Positions 15,710 through 22,935 of a stretch of DNA of 27,804 nucleotides are shown piece after piece. Numbering within the stretch: the first letter of the stretch is position 1; every line of letters starts with the position of its first letter. The translations under genes were made by a program, and so were the position numbers. The stretch spans positions 1-27,804 of IMG/VR virus record IMGVR_UViG_3300010392_000362; one strand, 5' to 3'. The stretch is from a virus. The notes beneath the pieces are model-generated. The model saw nothing but the letters and a program-made list of their open reading frames with translations, did no database searches and had not been told where the DNA came from.

Positions 15710-16180
15710 ATGATAATCTATAAATTACAACAACAAAAAACGAACAAAGTTTATGTAGGGTATTCAGTAAATGATAATCCTAATAACTTTGGATCAGGTA
15801 AATACATTAAGAGAGCCGTAAAAGATTTTGGAACTACTTCATTTAACAGAGAAGTCTTAGAAGTTTTTAAAGAAGACGATTCATTAAGTGATATTTTAAA
15901 AAGAGTAGAATATTGGATTAATAAATTTAAATCTGATAATCCTAAATATGGTTTTAATGAAACTGTACAGGAGCTTATTCCACAAAAGAAAAAACTTACT
16001 AAAAAATTACAAGTATTATTAACGCCTGAGGATGAGGATAGTCTTAATGCAATTATTATACAAAAGTCAATGGAAAACAGGGTTAAGCCTGTTGCCATTT
16101 CAAGATATGTTAGACAGTTAATAGTAGAACATATTGTTGATGAAAACAAAATAGAAAAACAATTAATAAAAAATAATTAA
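15710..16180 (+). CDS. GIY-YIG nuclease fused to a ribbon-helix-helix-like domain
   Basis: A 156-residue protein. Residues 1-75 fit the GIY-YIG nuclease fold of the T4 Seg-like/homing type: IIY at 2-4, VYVGYS at 14-19, the FGSGKYIKRAVKDFGTTSF block at 27-45 (the GSGK...A..KYG signature of this subfamily) and a possible catalytic glutamate E67 in RVEYWI. Residues about 98-142 (KKLQVLLTPEDEDSLNAIII and PVAISRYVRQLIVEHI) read as a beta strand followed by two helices, as in Arc/MetJ/CopG repressors, and would bind DNA as a dimer. It sits alone between a terminator and the baseplate gene (3-base gap), a common location for free-standing homing endonucleases. An alternative is a regulator with an inactive nuclease domain. 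Confidence 0.72.
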   Translation: MIIYKLQQQKTNKVYVGYSVNDNPNNFGSGKYIKRAVKDFGTTSFNREVLEVFKEDDSLSDILKRVEYWINKFKSDNPKYGFNETVQELIPQKKKLTKKLQVLLTPEDEDSLNAIIIQKSMENRVKPVAISRYVRQLIVEHIVDENKIEKQLIKNN

Positions 16181-16183
16181 AAA

Positions 16184-17179
16184 ATGTCAGAGCACGAAGA
16201 TAACATTAAAAAGGAGTTTGCAGCTGCTGAAGGTATTTCAGTAGAAGCTACAGAAACCCCTAACAAAGTAATACAAGATTTAGGTAAAGTAGTTACACAA
16301 CAACAAAAAAATACCATAACTTCTGATGATCCTGAGATTAAAAGAATAAATGCAATGGTTGGGTATACTGCATTAGACCTTAGTGAGTTTCCTTCTAAAG
16401 GTAAATTTTATAGAGATGATTTTGAAATTCATATCAGACCTGCAAAAGTTGCAGAAGTTAGAACATTTTCAACTATCGATGAAAATAACTTAAGAGAAGT
16501 TGATGAAGGTTTAAATAATATAGTAGTATCATGTAGTAAAGTAATGTATGGATCTACTAGAGGTTCTTATAAGGATATTCTTGAGGAAGATAGAATTTAC
16601 TTAATACTTTCAATTAGAGAATTAACATTTAAAACTGGTGAACAAACACTAATGATGCCAGTTGGTAAAAAATCATGTAAATCTCAAGATTGTAAATCTC
16701 AAGATTCTATGGAGTTAAGAACTTCTAATTTACAATTTAATTCTGTTGTAGAAAAATTTGAAAAATACTATGATAACAGTGATAGATGTTATTCTGTAGC
16801 AACTAAAAGTTATGGAGTTATACAAATGGCACCTCCTACAATAGGTGTTATGAGGGCGATAACTGATTATATCAGAGATAGAGAAGAGAAAAACTTAGGG
16901 TGGGATAAATCTACACTGGCTATACTACCTTATCTACAGAGAGAATGGAGGGGCTGGAGTGAAAAAGATATATTTGCAAAGATAACATCCTTTCAAGGTT
17001 GGGATTCTACAAAATATACAATCGTCTACAGATTAGCTGAAGACATGAAAGTCGGCGTTAAGCCGGAGATGGTATTCCCATGTAAAAGCTGCGGTGAGGA
17101 GGTCAGTGTACCGCTCACGTTTCCCGGCGGTATCAAGGCTCTGTTCATTGTTTCAGATATCTCTGCTGAACTTCTTTAA
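16184..17179 (+). CDS. 26: gp26-like baseplate hub / tail assembly protein, probable upstream half of a frameshift pair
   Basis: A 331-residue protein with the pattern of the T4 gp26 baseplate family: LDLSEFPSKGKFY then EIHIRPAKVAEVRTFSTID (about 62-100), LEEDRIYLILSIRELTF (about 133-149), a MAPPTIGVMRAITDY block, and a terminal CxxC (C300, C303) followed by VPLTFPGGIKALF. Two further Cys (C165, C170) arise from a 15-bp tandem duplication and could complete a zinc site. Its stop lies at CTT CTT TAA G, resembling the RF2 +1 frameshift signal, and the +1 frame continues for 83 codons. The layout of this gene, short frame, tape measure gene is that of tail assembly chaperones G and G-T in other phages. 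The last 120 bases have about 50 percent GC, much above the surroundings. Confidence 0.72.
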   Translation: MSEHEDNIKKEFAAAEGISVEATETPNKVIQDLGKVVTQQQKNTITSDDPEIKRINAMVGYTALDLSEFPSKGKFYRDDFEIHIRPAKVAEVRTFSTIDENNLREVDEGLNNIVVSCSKVMYGSTRGSYKDILEEDRIYLILSIRELTFKTGEQTLMMPVGKKSCKSQDCKSQDSMELRTSNLQFNSVVEKFEKYYDNSDRCYSVATKSYGVIQMAPPTIGVMRAITDYIRDREEKNLGWDKSTLAILPYLQREWRGWSEKDIFAKITSFQGWDSTKYTIVYRLAEDMKVGVKPEMVFPCKSCGEEVSVPLTFPGGIKALFIVSDISAELL

Positions 17180-17180
17180 G
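17174..17180 (+). promoter_or_regulatory. Candidate programmed +1 frameshift site CTT TAA G
   Basis: The last sense codon CTT is followed by TAA G. In bacterial prfB the +1 site is CTT TGA C: peptidyl-tRNA(Leu) slips from CTT onto TTT while the stop codon waits in the A site. Here the same slip gives TTT AAG and enters the open downstream frame. There is no Shine-Dalgarno-like stimulator close by, in contrast to prfB. Confidence 0.5.
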
Positions 17181-17429
17181 ATTAGAGTATTATTATTAGA
17201 AAAGTTGCATCTCCAACCATCAGAGTTGGATTTGCTTCCTTTCTATGAATATGAGTATACCCTGGAAATCTATAATGATTTGTTAAAGGAGCGTAATAAG
17301 CAAGAGCAACAAAATACTAAAGACACACAGGATAAATACAATATGGATGGGATGAAATCGCAGGCTCAAAGAAATATGAGTTCTTATAAAACACCTTCAC
17401 TCCCTAAAATGTCCATGCCGAAATTGTAA
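17175..17429 (+). CDS. Downstream frame of a probable +1 frameshift (tail assembly chaperone-like extension)
   Basis: An open frame with clear coding character (PSELDLLPFYEYEYTLEIYN, an acidic helix, then KERNKQEQQN and a Ser/Pro/Met tail SYKTPSLPKMSMPKL) but no sensible start: the first ATG is at 17346, after the conserved part, and every other gene here appears to start with ATG. Frame +1 relative to the gp26-like gene. If the ribosome slips from CTT (17174-17176) to TTT (17175-17177) before the TAA, the fusion product has about 414 residues. A GTG at 17094 with an AGGAGG nearby would give a 111-residue free protein, but that stretch reads as the out-of-frame shadow of the conserved gp26 end. 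The tape measure gene follows after 13 bases. Confidence 0.6.
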   Translation, partial: FKIRVLLLEKLHLQPSELDLLPFYEYEYTLEIYNDLLKERNKQEQQNTKDTQDKYNMDGMKSQAQRNMSSYKTPSLPKMSMPKL

Positions 17430-17442
17430 AAATAAAATTTAA

Positions 17443-20400
17443 ATGGCTGCTGTAACTCTACAAGACTTAATGAATCCTTTAACTAAGATTCAAGCTGCAA
17501 CTGAATCATCAGCAGAATCTCTTGATGCATTAACAGTAGCAGTTGCCACAGGAAAGGGGCAGCGTAACGTTCAAACTGACATACTCAGAAAAATACAAGT
17601 ATCTCTTTCTAATAAGTTAAGTACTCTTGTTGGGGCAACACGTTCGTCTAGCGATAGCTTAGGTGCTGAATTGTCTAATATGCTAGGTCTTTTAATTGAA
17701 GCCGTTACTGAGTCTGATGAAACTGGTTTGAGTGGTGGTGAATTGCTAGCAATGAGAGAGCAGAAAATACAAACAAAGCTCTTACAACAAATAGCAGCCG
17801 GAAAAGGTGGTTCACCTAAAGGAAAAGCAGTTAAGGTAAAAAAAGGTGAAGGTAAAGTTTCAGATTCATTTAAAGAAGGTGGTGAAGCATTACAATTATT
17901 AGGTGCTGGTACAAAAGATTTAGCAATGGGTTTAGCTTTATTTAAAAAAGTACCTAAGAAAGCAATTACAAAATTTAATGATTTAATAACAGGAACTTTT
18001 AAAAGAATATCTGAATTTAAATCTAAAGATTTAAAGGATGGTGCTCAATCTTTTGAAATAATATCAAATTCTATTAGTAAATTTGCAAAAGGATTAGTAG
18101 TAGCTGCATTTCTATTACCAATAGGAATTGTTGGTGCAAAGCTTTTAAACGTTGCTCTTGGTATAATTACACCTGCTTTTGAAAAATTAAGTGAAAGTGG
18201 TAAGGATTTAAAACAAGCTGCTAAATCTTTCCAAATAATATCAAATTCTATTGGAACCTTTGCAAAAGCATTAGCTCTGTCTACAGTTCTATTACCAATA
18301 GGCATGGTTGGGGCAAAGCTTTTAACTGTTACTCTTGCTATGCTTCAGCCTGCTTTTGAAAAATTAAGTGAAGGTGGTAAGAAATTAAAGAAAGGTGCTG
18401 CAGCTTTTCAAATAATAGCAAATTCTATTGGCAAATTTGCAAAAGCATTAGCTATGTCTGCATTCTTATTACCAATAGGTATGGTTGGTGCAAAGCTTTT
18501 AAATACTGCTCTTGGTATAATTACACCTGCTTTTGAAAAATTAGGTAAAGAAGCTAAGACTGTAAAGAAAGGTGCAGAGGTTTTAGATTTAATAAGTTCT
18601 TCAATGTTAAAGTTTGCTAAAAATTTAGCTTTAGCTGGATTATTAGCTATTGTTGGACTTGTCGCAATTCCTTTTTTACTTGCTAGTTTAGTTTTAATAG
18701 GTGGTGCTATGTTCTTACTTGGTAAGATGAGCAAACCAATAAGAAAAGGCGCAAGGGCATTAGACAGAGTAGGCGATGCTTTAAAATCATTTGCAGTTGG
18801 TTTAGCTCTATTTGCAATAACTACATTTTTTATTATGATGCAACCTGAAATTCTTTTAGGAATGGTTGCAAGTATAGTTTTAATAGGTGGGGCTGTCGCT
18901 ATAATTGGATTATTAAATAAACAAATTAATAAAGGATCATTATCCCTTATGCTTATGGGCGCGGGTTTAATTGTCTTTGGAATAGGCTATGCAATATTTG
19001 CAACATTCGTAGCATCAACAGCACCTACTATTGGCGCAGTTGGTATACAATTGGCGGTCTTAGGTGGCATTGGTTTAGTAACTGCACTATTAGGGGCAGG
19101 TTTGAGTTTAATAGCGCAAGGTGCACTTTCTCTTTTCCTTATGGGAGTTGGGTTAGCTATATTTGGTATAGGTTATACTCCATTTGCTAAAGCTACAAAA
19201 GATGCAACATTAGACAGCGTAGCTGTTCAGGCTGGTGTATTAACTGCATTAGGTTTAGTATTCGCAGCAGCAGGACTTGCCGCGATTGCAATAATACCAG
19301 GTGCAGCTGCCTTTGGTGCAATAGGTTTAGGGTTACTAGCATTAGCACCAGGCCTAAAAGCAATGCAGGCTGTTAATTTTACTGAACAAGATGCTCTTAA
19401 TTTAACAACTACATTAGCAGGTGTAAAGACAGCATTTATAGGACCTCCTAATAAAGGTGGAGTAGTAAGTGGAATCTTTAAGAGTATAGGTGGTGCAATA
19501 AGTGGTGGAGCTGATGCGGTTGCAATGACAGCAGCGGCTGTAGGTTTTGGGGCGGCCGGTATGGCATTAACTAAATTATCTAAAGGATTAAAAGATTATC
19601 AAAAATTAGGCTGGACTGCTGATGAGAGTTTACAGCTAACAACCGTATTGACTGGTATAACAGGTGCATTCGCTGCTGCTGGCGGCGAAGCTGCAACACC
19701 AACTGGGTTATTTGGAGCAGTGTTTGGAAACGCATTCAGCCCTAATGCCACTAAGAAAGGTATTGATTCTGTAATGGGTGCAGGTAAAGCTTTAACTAGT
19801 ATAGTTGTTGGCTTAACTGAATTCCAAAAATTAGTTGATTCTAAAGTAGACTTTGATGTATTAGGTGAGGCTATTAGTAAAACAGTTGGTTTTATACAAA
19901 GAGCGTTTGCTGCTGTTGCCGAAGAAGGAAATGTTGATGCAGGTGGATTCTTTGGTTCTTTATTTGGAATTAAAAAGAATAAAGTTGCAGAAGGGCTTTC
20001 ATCCGTGCAAGGTGCAGGTAAAGCATTAAAAGATATTGCATTAGGTTTAGGTGAATTTCAAAAATTAGTAGAAAGTAATATAGATTTTGATGCAGTTGGC
20101 GCTGCTATCAGCAAATCTGTAGGATTTGTACAACAGGCCTTTGCCGCTGTTGCTGATGAAGGTAATGTGGATGCAGGTGGATTCTTCGGTTCTTTATTTG
20201 GAATTAAAAAGAATAAAGTACAAGAAGGCGTACAATCAGTACAAGGTGCAGGTAAAGCATTAAAGGATATCGCATTAGGTTTAAGTGAGTTTCAAAAATT
20301 AGTAGAAAGTAACGTAGATTTTGATGCAGTAGGTGCAGCCATTAGTAAATCTATAGGATTTGTACAAGAAGCGTTTGCTGCAGTTGCTGAAGAAGGCAAT

Positions 20401-21297
20401 GTTGAAGCAGGTGGGTTTTGGAGTAGTTTATTTGGAATTAAAAAAAATAAAGTTGCTGAGGGTGTTGCAGCTGTACAAGGCGCAGGTACCGAACTAAATA
20501 AAATTGCCACCGCATTAGAAACATTCGCTGGTCTAAAAGATCCAGAAGCCACAGCAAATAGTATTAAACAAGTATTAGGAATGGTTGGTTCTGCATTTGC
20601 TTCTATTGGTGGCGCAGAAGAAACTGATGGAAATTGGTTTATGTCTTGGGATGAAAACTTAGTTGAAAAAGGTATTGACGCAGTAGATGGTGCTGGTGAT
20701 GCATTAATTGATATAGCGGCAGGACTTAAGGCGTTTAGTGGAGATTTTGATCCTGTTTCGGTTGCAAAATCTATTGGTACATTATTAACTTCAATAGGAA
20801 CGGCATTTAGCGATCTTTATAAAACTAATCCTCTTATATCACCACAACTACACGACTTCTCATCATTCATTGTAACATTAGGAGATGTAGCAGAAAAAGG
20901 ATTATTAGATAAGGCAGCTGAAGGAATTTCTAAAATCGCAGATTCTATTAATAAAATAGATATTGATAAGACAGTAGCATTTGGTGATCTATTTAAATCA
21001 AGCTCTGAACTGTCAGATGATCGCGGAGCATATAAAGCATTAGCTAGAGCAGTAGAAGATATCAGAGATATGATGGCTGAGCCGGCTGATACTGGATTTT
21101 CAATCTTTGGACCAAAAACAGAAGGTGAGTCCGGTGGTAATTCTAGTGGTGCTCCTGCTGCAGCAAGATCTGGTTCATCTAACAAAGCATTAGAACGCCA
21201 GCTCGGTAAAGTTGCATCTGCAATATCTGGATTCCCTGCACAAATACAAACTGCAATGTTAAGTATACCTGATGGGGCATTTAAGGTTACCAGATAA
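17443..21297 (+). CDS. 29: Tape measure protein (gp29-like) with two families of internal repeats
   Basis: A 1284-residue protein after the chaperone-like pair, the normal place of the tape measure gene. It sets tail length and is thought to reach the host membrane on ejection. Residues 1-190 are polar/helical. From about residue 200 to 560, seven units repeat with exact spacing: five starts 177 bases (59 residues) apart (18040, 18217, 18394, 18571, 18748) and then two at 186 bases (18934, 19120); each has a polar helix plus a Gly/Ile/Leu-rich segment (for example LLPIGMVGAKLL), many long enough to span a membrane. Residues about 779-1100 contain a second family of 78-residue units (starts 19777, 20011, 20245, 20479), with near-identical GAGKALKDIALGL and FFGSLFGIKKNKV blocks, and a 70-residue partial at 20689. 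Residues 1195-1284 are Gly/Ser-rich. T4 gp29 is 590 residues. Confidence 0.9.
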   Translation: MAAVTLQDLMNPLTKIQAATESSAESLDALTVAVATGKGQRNVQTDILRKIQVSLSNKLSTLVGATRSSSDSLGAELSNMLGLLIEAVTESDETGLSGGELLAMREQKIQTKLLQQIAAGKGGSPKGKAVKVKKGEGKVSDSFKEGGEALQLLGAGTKDLAMGLALFKKVPKKAITKFNDLITGTFKRISEFKSKDLKDGAQSFEIISNSISKFAKGLVVAAFLLPIGIVGAKLLNVALGIITPAFEKLSESGKDLKQAAKSFQIISNSIGTFAKALALSTVLLPIGMVGAKLLTVTLAMLQPAFEKLSEGGKKLKKGAAAFQIIANSIGKFAKALAMSAFLLPIGMVGAKLLNTALGIITPAFEKLGKEAKTVKKGAEVLDLISSSMLKFAKNLALAGLLAIVGLVAIPFLLASLVLIGGAMFLLGKMSKPIRKGARALDRVGDALKSFAVGLALFAITTFFIMMQPEILLGMVASIVLIGGAVAIIGLLNKQINKGSLSLMLMGAGLIVFGIGYAIFATFVASTAPTIGAVGIQLAVLGGIGLVTALLGAGLSLIAQGALSLFLMGVGLAIFGIGYTPFAKATKDATLDSVAVQAGVLTALGLVFAAAGLAAIAIIPGAAAFGAIGLGLLALAPGLKAMQAVNFTEQDALNLTTTLAGVKTAFIGPPNKGGVVSGIFKSIGGAISGGADAVAMTAAAVGFGAAGMALTKLSKGLKDYQKLGWTADESLQLTTVLTGITGAFAAAGGEAATPTGLFGAVFGNAFSPNATKKGIDSVMGAGKALTSIVVGLTEFQKLVDSKVDFDVLGEAISKTVGFIQRAFAAVAEEGNVDAGGFFGSLFGIKKNKVAEGLSSVQGAGKALKDIALGLGEFQKLVESNIDFDAVGAAISKSVGFVQQAFAAVADEGNVDAGGFFGSLFGIKKNKVQEGVQSVQGAGKALKDIALGLSEFQKLVESNVDFDAVGAAISKSIGFVQEAFAAVAEEGNVEAGGFWSSLFGIKKNKVAEGVAAVQGAGTELNKIATALETFAGLKDPEATANSIKQVLGMVGSAFASIGGAEETDGNWFMSWDENLVEKGIDAVDGAGDALIDIAAGLKAFSGDFDPVSVAKSIGTLLTSIGTAFSDLYKTNPLISPQLHDFSSFIVTLGDVAEKGLLDKAAEGISKIADSINKIDIDKTVAFGDLFKSSSELSDDRGAYKALARAVEDIRDMMAEPADTGFSIFGPKTEGESGGNSSGAPAAARSGSSNKALERQLGKVASAISGFPAQIQTAMLSIPDGAFKVTR
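18040..19305 (+). repeat. Repeat family A inside the tape measure gene (59-62 residue units)
   Basis: Seven in-frame tandem units. Starts of the conserved G-A-x-x-F position fall at 18040, 18217, 18394, 18571 and 18748 (177-base steps), then 18934 and 19120 (186-base steps). Units 1-3 keep long identical stretches at DNA level (for example around AATTCTATTGGC...TTTGCAAAAGCATTAG), later units are diverged and more hydrophobic. Confidence 0.85.
19777..20700 (+). repeat. Repeat family B inside the tape measure gene (78-residue units)
   Basis: Units start with GAGKAL at 19777, 20011 and 20245, and with GAGTEL at 20479: steps of exactly 234 bases. A shorter related unit starts at 20689 (GAGDAL, 210-base step). 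The middle copies are almost identical in protein but differ at many synonymous sites. Confidence 0.88.
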
Positions 21298-21373
21298 TAA
21301 AAACTTTTTATTTTCTTAAAACTAATTTTATTTTTAGCTATATAATATTTATAACAGTTAAAGTTAAAATAGT

Positions 21374-22177
21374 ATGAAAAAGAATATAGTTTGGTTTGAC
21401 TTAGAAACCACAGGAATCAGCACAACAGCTGACCGCATAATTGAGATCTGTATGATTAAAACAGATTTTGATGGCAATGAGATTGAAACTTACAATCAAT
21501 TAGTAAACCCAGGAAATGTACAAATGAGAGCCGAGGCTGAAGACAAGCACGGCATATCTTTAGAGATGCTAAAGGATAAACCTACCTTTGAAATGATAGC
21601 ATCTGAAATCAATGACTTTATTGGTGATAGTGACTTAGGAGGGTATAATGCCTTATTCTTTGATGTTCCTTTCTTATGTGAGGAATTTATGAGATGTGGT
21701 ATTGTATTTAACCACAGAGGTAGAGCTGTAATGGATCCATTTCTTATATATAGTAATTATGAAAAAAGAGATCTAACAAATACTTATAAAAAATTCACAG
21801 GTAAAGATTTAGAAGGCGCTCATAGGGCTGAAGCTGATGTTAGAGCTACTATGGAAATATTTCAAAAACAAAGAGAAGTTTATGATATGCCACAAACTGC
21901 TGAAGAAATTGATAAGGTAGTAAATACTCGTAGAGCTGATCAAGTTGATTTAGGAAGTAAGTTAAAGTTTGATGAAGTAAATGGAAAGAGAACAATTGTA
22001 TTTAATTTTGGAAAGAATAAAGGTAAATCTTTTAAGGAAGTATTTGAAATGGACGGAAGATATATTGATTGGATTATTGATAAAGGTGAATTTTCAACAG
22101 AGTTAAAGGTTATTTGCAAAAAATTAGTTGCAAAGTTTAAAGCTGAAGAAAATAAAAATATAGAAATGCCATACTAA
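21374..22177 (+). CDS. DEDDh 3'-5' exonuclease (DnaQ/ExoX-like)
   Basis: A 267-residue exonuclease of the DnaQ superfamily. The four acidic metal ligands and the general-base histidine are in place: D9 and E11 (FDLETTG), D97 (NALFFDVPFL), H150 and D155 (AHRAEAD). The C-terminal part (about 208-255) carries FNFGKNKGKSFKEVFEMDGR and YIDWIIDKGEF, a module often found at the end of ExoX-type nucleases. It may play the role of T4 DexA (a 3'-5' exonuclease active in host DNA degradation or repair), but it could also be a separate proofreading or RNA-trimming enzyme. The 76-base AT-rich leader (21298-21373) contains TATA-like sequence but no exact late box. No similar polymerase domain is fused to it. 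Confidence 0.9.
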   Translation: MKKNIVWFDLETTGISTTADRIIEICMIKTDFDGNEIETYNQLVNPGNVQMRAEAEDKHGISLEMLKDKPTFEMIASEINDFIGDSDLGGYNALFFDVPFLCEEFMRCGIVFNHRGRAVMDPFLIYSNYEKRDLTNTYKKFTGKDLEGAHRAEADVRATMEIFQKQREVYDMPQTAEEIDKVVNTRRADQVDLGSKLKFDEVNGKRTIVFNFGKNKGKSFKEVFEMDGRYIDWIIDKGEFSTELKVICKKLVAKFKAEENKNIEMPY

Positions 22178-22196
22178 TCTTTCAGAAAGAGAAAAG

Positions 22197-22220
22197 ATTT
22201 GTTACTATTATAATATACTG
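22197..22220 (+). promoter_or_regulatory. Possible alternative (early/middle) promoter element
   Basis: ATTTGTTACTATTATAATAT and the following bases are closely matched upstream of the RNase H gene (4194-4217, ATTTGTTATTATTATATTAA) and just before the tmRNA (22551-22570, AGTTACTTATAATATATAAT). These genes lack the late box, so this may be a second promoter class. Chance similarity in AT-rich DNA is not excluded. Confidence 0.3.
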
Positions 22221-22239
22221 AACAATAACATTAGATAAA

Positions 22240-22569
22240 ATGACCAGATTAGAAAGACCAGATTTAGCAACAAACGTATCATTCCACGGCCATTATTTTA
22301 TGGCAACGAAACAAGACATAGAAAAAGTATGTGGCACTGTAATGTATACAGATAATGATGTTGATGAAAAAACTCAAAATGAATGGGAAATGCAAACCGA
22401 AGATGGTACTGCAATTACCATATATGATTACAAAGAATATCGTGAATATTCTGATGATGAAAAAATTGAATGGCACATAGGTGCAAATAATAGATTTGGT
22501 GCAAAAAAAGGTTATGATGAATTAAAAAGAGCATTTCATCTACATCCTAAAGTTACTTATAATATATAA
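22240..22569 (+). CDS. Unknown 109-residue protein before the tmRNA gene
   Basis: I cannot name the family. The protein has distinctive, probably conserved blocks: NVSFHGHYFMATKQDIEKVC near residues 12-31, then EWEMQTEDGTAITIYDYKEY around 48-67, and IEWHIGANN around 75-83, ending in an aromatic/His-rich helix. The mix of two antiparallel strands with an acidic turn (QTEDGT) and helices suggests a small globular alpha/beta protein. No Cys pair, P-loop or membrane segment is present. It lies between the exonuclease gene and the tmRNA, ending 19 bases before the tmRNA 5' end. Confidence 0.7.
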   Translation: MTRLERPDLATNVSFHGHYFMATKQDIEKVCGTVMYTDNDVDEKTQNEWEMQTEDGTAITIYDYKEYREYSDDEKIEWHIGANNRFGAKKGYDELKRAFHLHPKVTYNI

Positions 22570-22570
22570 T
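22551..22570 (+). promoter_or_regulatory. Possible promoter of the tmRNA/tRNA-Ala unit
   Basis: AGTTACTTATAATATATAAT ends 18 bases before the tmRNA 5' end and overlaps the last codons of the upstream gene. It resembles elements at 22197 and 4194. If real, RNA starts close to the mature 5' end. Confidence 0.3.
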
Positions 22571-22588
22571 AAAGTTCATTGAATTATT

Positions 22589-22931
22589 GGGGGTGAACGG
22601 TTTTTGACAATCTGATTGAAATAAGAACTACAGCACCGGGTGATGACCTACATCAACCTTAGCCGACAACGCTGAGTTAGCAATGGCTGCCTAACTAGGT
22701 AAGTAATGCACATCATGTTATTAGTATGCTTGTAAATAACTAAGATGTAAAAGGAAGCAGATTGCGGTTTTAGTAATGTACCCTAAACATTGCAACCAAT
22801 AGAGCCTTTATGATTTTGTGGCCATGGAATATCAAAATCTGATTTTGGAAGTTTAAATAAACTTATCCTAAGCTGTAAGAAATGTTTTTATGAATACTTA
22901 TTGGACGTGGGTTCGAATCCCACCACCTCCA
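22589..22931 (+). ncRNA. ssrA: Phage-encoded tmRNA (ssrA)
   Basis: A 343-nt transfer-messenger RNA for ribosome rescue and tagging. The 7-bp acceptor stem pairs GGGGGTG (22589-22595) with CACCTCC (22924-22930), with the G3-U70 wobble that alanyl-tRNA synthetase needs, and discriminator A22931. The T arm is GTGGG-TTCGAAT-CCCAC (22907-22923). Near the 5' end GGTTTTTGACA matches the tmRNA D-like consensus. AATAAG (22620-22625) pairs with CTTATT (22897-22902) as helix H2. A PK1-like hairpin GGTGATG/CATC-ACC (22639-22658) precedes the tag frame, which reads ADNAELAMAA and TAA (22662-22694); the stop lies in an H5-like stem AGTTAG/CTAACT. The 3' CCA is not encoded (CAA follows). The first one or two tag codons are uncertain. 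SmpB would come from the host. Confidence 0.93.
22662..22694 (+). other. tmRNA tag peptide reading frame (ADNAELAMAA)
   Basis: GCC GAC AAC GCT GAG TTA and GCA ATG GCT GCC then TAA. Most bacterial tags end ALAA; this one ends AMAA, with LA just before. The frame is open from 22647, so the resume codon might be one or two codons upstream (TTA 22659 or ACC 22656). Confidence 0.75.
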
Positions 22932-22935
22932 CAAA

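Noticed and set aside
17094-17174. GTG at 17094 with nearby AGGAGG as the start of a 111-residue gene
   Set aside because: Every other convincing gene starts with ATG and lacks Shine-Dalgarno motifs, and the first 27 codons lie in the shadow of conserved gp26-like coding sequence. Kept as an alternative to frameshifting.
18045-18734. Two minus-strand open frames in the first tape measure repeats
   Set aside because: They are similar to each other only because the sense repeats are similar, and they lack independent coding signals.
17443-21297. Regular repeats considered as a CRISPR array or satellite
   Set aside because: Units of 177, 186 and 234 bases are multiples of three, in frame in one long gene, and contain no short repeat/unique spacer structure.
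21298-21330. T-rich stretch after the tape measure gene as a terminator
   Set aside because: No stable GC-containing stem precedes the T-runs.
22176-22199. AATCTTT/AAAGATT inverted repeat after the exonuclease gene as a terminator
   Set aside because: The stem is only 7 AT-rich pairs with a 10-base loop and has no T-run beyond three bases.
22634-22661. Alternative tmRNA tag frame reading APGDDLHQP and stop
   Set aside because: It runs through the pre-tag hairpin and lacks the hydrophobic A-A end; the ADNAELAMAA frame has the expected position, end and stop-containing stem.
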